64,000 nucleotides of DNA, taken from the NCBI RefSeq assembly GCF_003332825.1, contig NZ_QIRF01000011.1, positions 62,001 to 126,000 of the forward strand. Reading direction: 5' to 3'. The translations under genes were made by a program, and so were the position numbers. Below the pieces are notes generated by a model. That model ran no database searches. It worked only from the letters and a program-made list of their open reading frames with translations, and was not told the origin of the DNA. Numbering within the stretch: position 1 is the first letter of the stretch; each line of letters begins with the position of its first letter. The DNA is from Dyella sp. C9. Its GTDB lineage: Bacteria; Pseudomonadota; Gammaproteobacteria; Xanthomonadales; Rhodanobacteraceae. Positions 17,114-24,966 of this stretch are shown here, one piece after another.

Positions 17114-17670
17114 ATGGCGGGAGCGGCGTTGGCTGCCTACGTGCGAACACTTGGAGCCGGTCAAAGTGCCTACGATCGCTTTTCTCTCAACGGCGACCCA
17201 TCCGCACTCGATGCGCGTGCCCGTCAAGGTCTGACCCTATTCAAGGGCAAAGCGCTTTGTTCTGAATGCCATGTATTGGAGGGAAGTCCCGCGGCGCTTA
17301 CGGATCAAAAGTACCACCGCACAGGTGTTGGACTGGACAGTGTTGCGCAACGCCTGCCTGCGCTCTCGCTGGAAATCGTTCGGCGCTCGCTTGCAGGCGC
17401 TGCCATTGGAGACCGCGTCGCCGCACACGCTGATGACGCTAAGCTAGGGCGCTTCAATGTGACGCGCGACCCCACGGACATTGCATGTTCCGCACCCCTT
17501 CGCTTCGGGGGGGGGCTGCCACAGCGCCTTACATGCATGACGGAAGCGTGAGCACTCTCGAAGAAGCCATAGACAGGGAAATCTACTACCGAAGCCTGCA
17601 ATCGGGACACCCGCTTAATCTCAGTGTCGAAGATCGACAAAACCTCAAAGCGTTTCCTGAGACACTCTAG
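17114..17670 (+). pseudogene. Broken di-haem cytochrome-c peroxidase/MauG-like gene
   Basis: Only the second haem domain remains. The first frame carries ARQGLTLFKGKALCSECHVL, with the CxxCH haem motif, up to RFNVTRDPTDIA. The text continues one frame over as FRTPSLRGGAATAPYMHDGS, a signature of this family, to LNLSVEDRQNLKAFPETL. The frame change lies at about 17480-17488, not in the nearby run of nine G, which is read in frame. The N-terminal haem domain and the signal peptide are missing and there is a stop upstream, so the gene is 5'-truncated and frameshifted. Confidence 0.8.
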
Positions 17671-17853
17671 AATCTAGCTTCCGACAGGCACCTTTGAAGG
17701 CTTTTGTATACCTGTGATAACGAGTTCTAATCGCTAGCGCAGGGGGGCGAAGCTGGACCACACACCGTATTCGCGAGAAAGTGCACGGATCGTTCAGCAA
17801 TTCTCTCCGTACGATGCGCTTGAGATCCGGACGGCGCCGGACAAGACCGCGCC

Positions 17854-18651
17854 TCATGTTCGGGAGGCATAGAACGCCTTGAAGTCCTCCGCCGGGACGG
17901 ATTTGGAATAGAGCCAGCCTTGCGCGTATTGGACCCCGGCATCCCTCAGCAAGTGCTCTTGCTCTTGGGTTTCTACGCCTTCCGCTACAACGAAATGTCC
18001 GCGCACACGGATAAACGTGGAAATTTCCGCCAGGCGCTTCCCGCCCGAACGCGTGAGACTGTCCACGAACGCCTTGTCGAGCTTGATGACGGGAACCGGC
18101 TGCCGGGACAGCACGATGAAGTTGCTCTCGTCCAGGTTGACATCATCCATCGCTATCAAGCGATGCTCGCGCACGAGGTCTTTCAATTCCGCCAGTCCGA
18201 GCCGATCCGGCACACCTCTTTCGGTGATCTCCAGGATGATTTGCCGCTGGACATCTATCAGGGCCGCTTTGCGGGAGGCGTACTCCAGCCCTCCCCTGCC
18301 AAGGACTTCCGGGGGAACGTTGATGCCGACATGCGCGCTTCGATGTATGCGCAACCAGTCGCCCAGTTCCCTGGATACGGTGTCGATCACCCAATAAGTC
18401 AGCAGGCCGGAAATGGGGGTGTCTTCGACGACGGGTATGAAGTCTGCGGGATAGATGACTTCCGCACCTCGCCTCCATCGCACCAACGCTTCGCAACCGA
18501 CGCAGCGCGCACGCTCTTGCAGCGCGATGGTCGGCAGGTACTCAAGGAAGAGCTCGTTGCGGGCAATCCCCTCGTGCACCGCGTCGGGCGTGATGTCGTC
18601 GCGTCCCACCATGGCTCCCCCGGTACCTGTCCTCTGGCGGGACTCTAACAT
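17854..18651 (-). CDS. EAL-domain protein, cyclic-di-GMP phosphodiesterase-like
   Basis: 265 residues, essentially a stand-alone EAL domain. Key residues can be followed: EAL at 54-56, N111, E141 (EITE), D169-D170, K190, E224 and E227 (AEGVET) and QG at 244-245, so the metal and catalytic set is largely present. Loop 6, normally DDFGTGYS, is DDVNLDESN here, a change that in known proteins weakens activity or dimerisation. It may be a slow enzyme or a c-di-GMP sensor. The ATG at 18651 has GGAG three bases away; an alternative start is 18612. No transmembrane segment. Confidence 0.85.
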   Translation of the reverse strand: MLESRQRTGTGGAMVGRDDITPDAVHEGIARNELFLEYLPTIALQERARCVGCEALVRWRRGAEVIYPADFIPVVEDTPISGLLTYWVIDTVSRELGDWLRIHRSAHVGINVPPEVLGRGGLEYASRKAALIDVQRQIILEITERGVPDRLGLAELKDLVREHRLIAMDDVNLDESNFIVLSRQPVPVIKLDKAFVDSLTRSGGKRLAEISTFIRVRGHFVVAEGVETQEQEHLLRDAGVQYAQGWLYSKSVPAEDFKAFYASRT

Positions 18652-18712
18652 GTGCTCCAGAGATCACCGGCGAGCACGCCTGCCATGTGCCTCCGGGCCG
18701 CCCGCCAAGGGG

Positions 18713-18949
18713 TCAACGCATGCTCGCCGTGAACAACGCAAATCCTTTATCGGCCACCTGCTGGACGATCGGCGCAGCATCGAGTCCGACAAAGTAAGTG
18801 CCTGAGGCGAGATCAATGCCCTGGAGAACGAGCTGGGCATCGATGAAATCAGATTCATTGGAAACCTTGGAAAATGCCACCGGGTTTCCCGTCTGGACAG
18901 CGGCAAACCGCCGGGCATGGGTGCTGCTTTGGTAGATGTCCACGAGCAT
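18713..18949 (-). CDS. Small conserved-looking protein of unknown function
   Basis: 78 residues with GGGAGG five bases before the ATG at 18949. It starts MLVDIYQSSTHARRFAAVQ and ends KGFALFTASMR, with no signal peptide or membrane segment. Composition and ribosome site support a real gene. It sits between the EAL gene and the PsiE-like gene on the same strand. Confidence 0.65.
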   Translation of the reverse strand: MLVDIYQSSTHARRFAAVQTGNPVAFSKVSNESDFIDAQLVLQGIDLASGTYFVGLDAAPIVQQVADKGFALFTASMR

Positions 18950-18993
18950 GTAGACCTCCCGTTGCCGACCGGCACGGACAAACCCATCGTTTG

Positions 18994-19425
18994 TCAGCCT
19001 GGACCCGCCCGCTCTTCGCCACCCTCATCGGTATAAGGCATGCGGGTATGGCCGTAACGCACCAGAAGTACGGCCACGGCCAACAGGAGGATGGCGCCCG
19101 ACTGCGCCAGGATGATCCAGGGCGATACCTCGCTGGTGTTGAGTATCAGATGCCGGGATATGGCGACCATGGCAATGTAAAGCGGTATACGGACCGGTAG
19201 CCGGCCCACTCGCCAATACACCGAGCTCATGGTGACCACTTCGAGGTAAATGAAGAGCAACAGCAGGTCGCTTACCCCAACGCGCCCGGAATGCCACATA
19301 TCGGCAATTTCCTGCGTCCCCGCAAGCAACGCCGCCCCAAGGACGATCAACAGGCCGACACGCTCGATAACGGCAATGGCCTTGCTGCCCAACTGCTTGA
19401 CGTCCAGCGATCGTGGGCCGGTCAT
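18994..19425 (-). CDS. PsiE-like four-helix membrane protein
   Basis: 143 residues from the ATG at 19425, preceded by GAGGG. There are four hydrophobic segments: ERVGLLIVLGAALLAG, DLLLLFIYLEVVTMSS, RIPLYIAMVAISRHLIL and ILLLAVAVLLVRYG. The order and the LEVVTM and AISRHLIL motifs match the phosphate-starvation-inducible PsiE family, an inner-membrane family of unknown activity. No Pho box was identified. Confidence 0.75.
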   Translation of the reverse strand: MTGPRSLDVKQLGSKAIAVIERVGLLIVLGAALLAGTQEIADMWHSGRVGVSDLLLLFIYLEVVTMSSVYWRVGRLPVRIPLYIAMVAISRHLILNTSEVSPWIILAQSGAILLLAVAVLLVRYGHTRMPYTDEGGEERAGPG

Positions 19426-19638
19426 GACGCCCTCGCTACGGAGTAAGTGTAGGCACATGCTATCGCACGGCTGGGTGCCGCGCGACGAAGGTGCGCCCAT
19501 CGAACGAGGCGGCGGGCGCTTCCGTCTTCGGCGCATTCCATGGGTGGGTGAAGGGCCTGAACTTCCACGAACAACGGGGATGCCAGTGCACTCGCCGTTC
19601 GCCAGGCCGGCTGTGCGCCTGGCAGGTACAACGCATGT

Positions 19639-20358
19639 CTAAAGCAGGTGCAAACCTCCATCGCATTGCATGATGCTGCCGGTGGTGTAGCCATTTCCGA
19701 TCAGGAAGGCGATGGCTTGTGCCACCTCGTCGGGTTGGCCGATGCGCCCCACCGGCAGTTCGCTGCCATGTTGCTCAAAGAAGGCTCGCCGGGCTGCTTC
19801 CGGCATGGCGCTCCACCAGGGTGTCTCGACGACACCAGGGGAAACGGCATTGACTCGCGACGGGGCCAGTTCGCGCGCAAGGATGGGCACCATGGCTTCG
19901 ATCGCTGCGTTGATGGCAGCCAGGCCACTGGTGCCCGGGTTGGCGATCTGCGCGGAAATCGCGGTGACGAAGGTGATGCTGCCGCCCTGGCGCAGCACGG
20001 GCAACGCCGCCTGGGCGGCCTGCACATGTGGCCAGAACTTCGCCTCGAAGCCGCGTCGCAACGCAGCCAGGTCGAGTTCGTTGAACAGGCCGGCACCCTC
20101 GCCTCCGCTGAGTGCGATGACAAGATGGTCAATGGTTCCCGTGGTGTTGAAGAAACGGTCCAGGGCGCCGCGGTCGGCGCCGTCGAAGGCTTCGGTGTGG
20201 ATTGCGCCGTCCAGGTCCGCGACTGCTGCACGGAGTTTTTCGCTGTCTCGCCCTGTTGCTATCACCTGGAAGCCCGTTCGGGCCAGGCGTTTGACCGTAG
20301 CCAGCCCGATGCCGGACGAGCCACCCAGCACGACCACCTTGCCGCCATCACCATTCAT
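19639..20358 (-). CDS. Atypical short-chain dehydrogenase/reductase
   Basis: 239 residues from the second ATG (20358), which has GGAGG at better spacing than the ATG at 20364. The Rossmann motif is VVVLGGSSGIGLA at the N-terminus, followed by VIATGRDSEKL. The usual catalytic YxxxK is absent: after TFVTAISAQIANPGTS the text reads GLAAINAAIEAM, so the tyrosine and lysine are replaced. The C-terminal part is typical (VNAVSPGVVETPWW, then IGNGYTTGSIMQCDGG). It may be non-catalytic or use other residues. Divergent from the LysR gene 86 bp away, its probable regulator. Confidence 0.85.
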   Translation of the reverse strand: MNGDGGKVVVLGGSSGIGLATVKRLARTGFQVIATGRDSEKLRAAVADLDGAIHTEAFDGADRGALDRFFNTTGTIDHLVIALSGGEGAGLFNELDLAALRRGFEAKFWPHVQAAQAALPVLRQGGSITFVTAISAQIANPGTSGLAAINAAIEAMVPILARELAPSRVNAVSPGVVETPWWSAMPEAARRAFFEQHGSELPVGRIGQPDEVAQAIAFLIGNGYTTGSIMQCDGGLHLL

Positions 20359-20444
20359 GGCCATCTCCTCCTCTTACGCCGCTGCTGCGGCCGATGGCGA
20401 CATCGTGCATGCTAGGCACATCATCACTCAAATCGTTTACGGTC

Positions 20445-21371
20445 ATGACATCCATCATTGACAATGATCTTCGGCGCTTTGACTTGAATCTGCTGTTGGT
20501 CTTTCGCGCCATCATGCAGGAGCGAAATGTGACCCGCGCGGCGGAACGGCTGTTCCTGGGTCAGCCCGCGGTAAGTGGTGCACTGAAGCGGCTTCGTGAT
20601 GCTTTTGGCGACCCGTTGTTCGTGCGTGGCCGTGGCGGCATGGAGCCCACGCCCCGCGCGCTGGAGCTTTCCCAACAGGTTGATGCGCTGCTTATCGGCC
20701 TTCACCAGGCGATGCGGTCCGGCACCTCATTCGAACCGGGCAAGGTCACGCGAACCTTCCGGTTGGGCGCGTCCGAGCCGGTGGCCGTGACGCTATTCCC
20801 TTCCCTGCTGCAGGCGCTGGCCACGCTGGCGCCCGGGGTCAAGCTCATAACGGTGGATACCGATCGCCACCGTGCGGCTGGCATGCTTGAACGCAACGAA
20901 ATCGAGCTTGCGCTTGGAGTGTTCGATACCGATGCGCCGTGGTTGCAGCAACGAGCCCTATTCGACTGGCATTTCGTGTGCATCTACAACCCGGCGCTGG
21001 TTCGCGCGCGGGGCAAGCATTTAGCCATGCGGGACTTTCTCGCCTATCCGCACGTGCTTACTTCGTTCAAAGGGGATCTGCACGGATTCATCGACGACCA
21101 GCTGGCCGCGCAGGGCAAGCAGCGGCGCGTGGTGTTTTCCAGTCCCCACTTCGCAACGCAACCCTTCATCGCGCGCGACAATGCCGTGGTGGTCACGGTG
21201 GCGGACTATATAGCGGACACCTGGGCTCGAAGCCTTGGCCTTCGGGTCAGCCCGTTGCCGTTCGATACGCCGACGCACCAGGTCAGCGCGCTATGGAAGA
21301 CCGCGCACCAGGGCGATGCCGGCTTGTGTTGGCTCATCGAGCTGGTCGGGGACGTCGCGCGCAAGCGCTGA
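20445..21371 (+). CDS. LysR-family transcriptional regulator
   Basis: 308 residues from the ATG at 20445. The N-terminal winged helix (FDLNLLLVFRAIMQERNVTR, then LGQPAVSGALKRLRDAFGDP) is followed by a NodD/SyrM-like effector-binding domain (GKVTRTFRLGASEPVAVTL). LysR genes usually regulate the divergent gene, here the atypical SDR, in response to a small ligand that cannot be inferred. Confidence 0.9.
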   Translation: MTSIIDNDLRRFDLNLLLVFRAIMQERNVTRAAERLFLGQPAVSGALKRLRDAFGDPLFVRGRGGMEPTPRALELSQQVDALLIGLHQAMRSGTSFEPGKVTRTFRLGASEPVAVTLFPSLLQALATLAPGVKLITVDTDRHRAAGMLERNEIELALGVFDTDAPWLQQRALFDWHFVCIYNPALVRARGKHLAMRDFLAYPHVLTSFKGDLHGFIDDQLAAQGKQRRVVFSSPHFATQPFIARDNAVVVTVADYIADTWARSLGLRVSPLPFDTPTHQVSALWKTAHQGDAGLCWLIELVGDVARKR

Positions 21372-21446
21372 GGTTATGGCAGCGTATTGCTTCGAGCGCC
21401 GGAAAGAACGCACCCTGCCCTGTTCCCGTAACGCGCCAGTCGCTCG

Positions 21447-22040
21447 TCACGATGCCGCTTTTTCAAAAGCCACCGCGAACTGCTCGATGAGTCGACGCTG
21501 CTTGGCAGCGGTTGCCTGCAGCAGTACCGGATAGATGAAGCCGACCTGGAAGTTCAGCGAGAGCAGCAGTTCGACGAGCCCAGCGATATCGCGGTCCTCG
21601 CCGATCATGCCGGCCTGCTGGTAACGGACAAGGCGCTGGCGCAAGCCACGCTGAAGTTCGCGACGGACCGAGATGCGGGCAAGCTCCTCGCTGAAGGCCT
21701 CGTCGTGCATGGCCCGGGCAAGCGCAATGCGAATGGGGCCGGACTTCCGGACAAAGCTGTCCATCGCCTTGTGCATGAGTTCGCGCGCCTCGTCGTGCAG
21801 CGACGCACACAGCGGGCGTGCCATGAAATCCGCCAACCCGGGTTCCGCCTGCGCTTCGCGCATGACTGCGAGCAGCAGGCCCTCCTTGCCGTTGAAATAG
21901 CGCTGGATCAGCACCTCCGAGCAACCCGCGGCATCCGCGATGCCACGAGTGGTGGCGGCGTCGTAGCCTCTGTTGACGAACTCGGATTTGGCGGCCTCGA
22001 TAAGGGCTGCCTCGGTGGAGGATCGATCCCGACGGCGCAT
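21447..22040 (-). CDS. TetR-family repressor of the adjacent efflux operon
   Basis: 197 residues. The N-terminal 60 form a TetR DNA-binding domain (AALIEAAKSEFVNRGYDAAT, then GIADAAGCSEVLIQRYFNGK). The remainder is a helical ligand-binding domain. It is divergent from the tripartite pump genes, and the 66-bp gap holds a promoter and a perfect 24-bp palindrome, so it very likely represses the pump and itself. The inducer is unknown. Confidence 0.9.
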   Translation of the reverse strand: MRRRDRSSTEAALIEAAKSEFVNRGYDAATTRGIADAAGCSEVLIQRYFNGKEGLLLAVMREAQAEPGLADFMARPLCASLHDEARELMHKAMDSFVRKSGPIRIALARAMHDEAFSEELARISVRRELQRGLRQRLVRYQQAGMIGEDRDIAGLVELLLSLNFQVGFIYPVLLQATAAKQRRLIEQFAVAFEKAAS

Positions 22041-22056
22041 GGAATTCCCGGGTGGC

Positions 22057-22108
22057 TTGAATAGCCGTCATTATCGCGCTTATTATGTATGTATGTACAT
22101 ACATACAT
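22057..22108 (+). promoter_or_regulatory. Efflux-operon promoter with 24-bp perfect palindromic operator
   Basis: A plausible promoter has -35 TTGAAT (22057-22062), an 18-bp spacer and -10 TATTAT (22081-22086). Directly over the -10/start region, 22085-22096 (ATGTATGTATGT) and 22097-22108 (ACATACATACAT) are exact reverse complements. The operator overlaps the likely transcription start and reaches the ATG at 22107, so a bound TetR protein would occlude RNA polymerase, and the mRNA leader would be very short. Confidence 0.7.
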
Positions 22109-23654
22109 GGTGAATGTGGTGAGACAGTGGATAGGCCGGCCCGCCCGGGCACCAGGCTTTCGATACCTTCCGGCGCGCGGCGCGGCTCTTGGCCTGCCTG
22201 TCGCCTCCCTGCTGATGCTGGCAGGCTGCGCTGCCGGCCCCGATTTCCAGAAGCCTCCAGCGCCCGCTGCGGACAGCTACGTCACGCCTGCCTCGGTGGC
22301 AGGCTCGCCCCGGCTCGCCGTCGGGGCAGACATCGAGCACGACTGGTTTCGCATCTTTGGCTCGAGCGTCACTGACGAGCTGATCCGCCGCGCCCTCGCC
22401 GCCAGTCCCACTCTGGAGGAAGCACAGGCACGCGTAACGCAGGCCCGGGAACAGTTGCGTGCGCAGCACGGCGCACTGCTGCCCAGCGTGGATGCCTCCC
22501 TGGGTGCCTCGCGCAGCCAGGGCAACGGCGCCGTGCTGGGCATCAGCAGCCCGGCCTACCGCTCGACATTCGGCCTTTACAGCACGGAACTGAGCGCCAG
22601 TTACGATCTTGACCTGGCAGGCGCGAACCGCCGCACGGTGGAGAGCGCCGCCGCCAAGCTGGACGCCGCCAACGCGCAATACCAGTCCGCGTACATCACA
22701 TTGGAGGCCAATGTCGTGTCGTCGGCCATCACCGCCGCCGCACTCAACGACAAGATCGCTGCCACGCAGGCCATGGTCGACGCAGACAACCGCCGCCTGG
22801 CGATTTACGAGGCCCAGGTGCAGGCCGGAAGCATTGCCGGCCAGGCGGTGCTCCAGCTGCGTTCGCAAATGGCGAGCACCCGCGCGACGCTGGCGCCGCT
22901 ACAACAGCAACTGGCCATGACAAGGAGCACGCTGGCCACCCTGCTTGGCGAGCCGGTAGGCGAGTTCCAGCTACCACCGCTGAGCCTGAAGGATTTTCGC
23001 CTGCCACCCGAGGTGCCGGTCAGTGTGCCATCGGAGCTCGCACGCCAGCGCCCCGACGTTCTCCTGGCCGAGGCCAACCTGCACGATGCCACCGCGCAGC
23101 TCGGCATGGCCACCGCCAACCTGTACCCACGGGTCACGCTCAGCGCGTCGTATGGCACGTCCACCAATACGGCCAGCGACATCTTCAAGCCCGGCTCGGT
23201 GATCTGGTCGCTGGGCGCCGGCCTCACGCAGCCGATCTTTGAAGGCGGCCGCCTGCGCGCCCAGCGCGATGCCGCCAAGGCAGCGCTGGACGCCTCGGCC
23301 GCCGACTATCGCAACACGGTACTCAGTGCCTTTGCCGATGTGTCCAACACCTTGCAGGCGTTGCAGAACGATGCGACGGCCATCCACGACCAGGACGAGG
23401 CGCTTGCCGCGGCCCAGGGTGCCATGGGCGTGGTCGATGCACAGGTGCGGCATGGCAGCGCCGCCCACTTCGACCTGCTTACCTCCCAGTCGCAACTACA
23501 GCTCACCCGCATCGCCAACATCGATGCGCACAGCCAGCAATTCCTGGATGTCGTCGGCCTGTACCGCAGCCTTGGCGGCGGCTGGTGGAGCGGCGCGCCT
23601 GGCGACCTGGCCGCAGCACCACCCACGGCACCGGCACCGGCGCAGACGCGCTGA
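22107..23654 (+). CDS. Outer-membrane efflux lipoprotein, NodT/OprM type
   Basis: 515 residues from the ATG at 22107; no good ribosome site, so initiation may be near-leaderless. A lipobox LMLAGC marks lipidation at the cysteine around residue 38. Then comes the tandem outer-membrane-efflux repeat: GADIEHDWFRIFGSS near the N-terminus and ELARQRPDVLLAEANLHDAT plus GLTQPIFEGGRLRAQRDAAK in the second half. It forms the trimeric exit channel for the pump encoded by the next two genes. Confidence 0.9.
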   Translation: MVNVVRQWIGRPARAPGFRYLPARGAALGLPVASLLMLAGCAAGPDFQKPPAPAADSYVTPASVAGSPRLAVGADIEHDWFRIFGSSVTDELIRRALAASPTLEEAQARVTQAREQLRAQHGALLPSVDASLGASRSQGNGAVLGISSPAYRSTFGLYSTELSASYDLDLAGANRRTVESAAAKLDAANAQYQSAYITLEANVVSSAITAAALNDKIAATQAMVDADNRRLAIYEAQVQAGSIAGQAVLQLRSQMASTRATLAPLQQQLAMTRSTLATLLGEPVGEFQLPPLSLKDFRLPPEVPVSVPSELARQRPDVLLAEANLHDATAQLGMATANLYPRVTLSASYGTSTNTASDIFKPGSVIWSLGAGLTQPIFEGGRLRAQRDAAKAALDASAADYRNTVLSAFADVSNTLQALQNDATAIHDQDEALAAAQGAMGVVDAQVRHGSAAHFDLLTSQSQLQLTRIANIDAHSQQFLDVVGLYRSLGGGWWSGAPGDLAAAPPTAPAPAQTR

Positions 23655-23689
23655 CCGCACACCTTGACCCCTCTTTCGAGCAACAACCT

Positions 23690-24952
23690 ATGACGAACAC
23701 CCACCCATCGAGCGGCGCCGACAAGGCCGCCGCGCCGGCCCGCGACCCGCAGACTGAAGACACGCAGCGCAAGCGCACCCGAAACCGCAGGCTGCTGCTT
23801 ATCGGCACCATCGTCCTGGCCGGCACCCTCGCCTATGGCGCCTGGTGGTGGACCAACGCCCGCTGGTCGGAAGAGACCGACGATGCCTATGTCCAGGGCA
23901 ATGCGGTGGCCATTACGCCCCAGGTAGACGGCACGGTGGTTTCCATCGCCGCCGACACCACCCAGCTGGTGCGCCAGGGCCAGCCCGTGGTGCAACTGGA
24001 TACCACCGACGCGGATCTCGCGCTTCGTCAGTCCGAGGCCAATCTGGCGCAATCGGTCCGGCAGGTCCGGCAGTTGTTTCATCAGGTGACCGAGAATCGC
24101 CAGCTGGTCGCCGAGAAGCGCCAGGCACTGGATCAGGCGCGGCTGGATGACCAGCGCAACAAGGAATTGATGGCCCATCAGGGCGCATCCATCGAGCAGG
24201 TGCAGCACGGGCATACTGATGCGGTGAAAGCCCAGGCCGAATTGCGCCAGGCCGAGAGCCAGCTGAGTGCATCGCTTGCGGCGGTAGACAATGCCACACC
24301 CGAAACCCATCCGCAGGTGCTGCAGGCGGAGGCCGCCTTGCGCAACGCCTATGTCGCACGTCAGCGCACCACCATCGTCGCGCCGGTCACGGGCTACGTC
24401 GCCCAGCGCAGCGTGCAGATCGGACAGCGCGTGCATGACGGCACGCAGCTGCTGTCCATCGTTCCCGTGGAACAGATGTGGGTGGATGCCAACTTCAAGG
24501 AAACCCAGCTGCACGACGTGCGCATCGGACAGGCGGTGATGATGCACGCGGACCTGTATGGCGGAAGCGTCGACTTTCCTGGCAAGGTGGTGGGCATCGG
24601 GCTGGGCACGGGCAACGCGTTTTCCCTGCTGCCCGCACAGAATGCGACCGGCAACTGGATCAAGGTCGTGCAGCGCGTGCCGGTACGCGTCCAGCCTGAC
24701 CTGGATGCGCTGAAGCAGCACCCCTTGCGCATCGGCCTGTCCATGGACGTGTCGATTTCCCTGCGCGACGGCTCGGGAGCCATGCTCGCGCAGCAGCCGG
24801 CCACGTCTTCCATGTACGACACCCGCGTATACGACCATGCGGAGCGCGGTGCCGAGGCGCTCATCAAGCGAATCCTTGCGGCCAACCTCGGCACTGACAC
24901 CAGCATGGGCGTCGACGATGCCGCGGCGGTCACTGCAGCCTCCTCGCACTGA
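23690..24952 (+). CDS. Periplasmic adaptor (membrane fusion protein), EmrA-like
   Basis: 420 residues from the ATG at 23690. One N-terminal membrane helix (RLLLIGTIVLAGTLAYGAWW) precedes the HlyD/EmrA biotinyl-lipoyl region (DDAYVQGNAVAITPQVDGTV). A long coiled-coil hairpin with repeated Gln/Arg and a beta-barrel (TTIVAPVTGYVAQRSVQIGQ, then MWVDANFKETQL) follow. It links the MFS transporter to the outer-membrane channel. It lies 35 bp after the channel gene and 14 bp before the MFS gene, in one operon. Confidence 0.9.
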   Translation: MTNTHPSSGADKAAAPARDPQTEDTQRKRTRNRRLLLIGTIVLAGTLAYGAWWWTNARWSEETDDAYVQGNAVAITPQVDGTVVSIAADTTQLVRQGQPVVQLDTTDADLALRQSEANLAQSVRQVRQLFHQVTENRQLVAEKRQALDQARLDDQRNKELMAHQGASIEQVQHGHTDAVKAQAELRQAESQLSASLAAVDNATPETHPQVLQAEAALRNAYVARQRTTIVAPVTGYVAQRSVQIGQRVHDGTQLLSIVPVEQMWVDANFKETQLHDVRIGQAVMMHADLYGGSVDFPGKVVGIGLGTGNAFSLLPAQNATGNWIKVVQRVPVRVQPDLDALKQHPLRIGLSMDVSISLRDGSGAMLAQQPATSSMYDTRVYDHAERGAEALIKRILAANLGTDTSMGVDDAAAVTAASSH

Positions 24953-24966
24953 CGGGTGACCCCACC

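Noticed and set aside
17507..17515. Run of nine G as the cause of the peroxidase frameshift
   Set aside because: The conserved text FRTPSLRGGAATAPYMHDG crosses the run in one frame; the frame change lies upstream of it.
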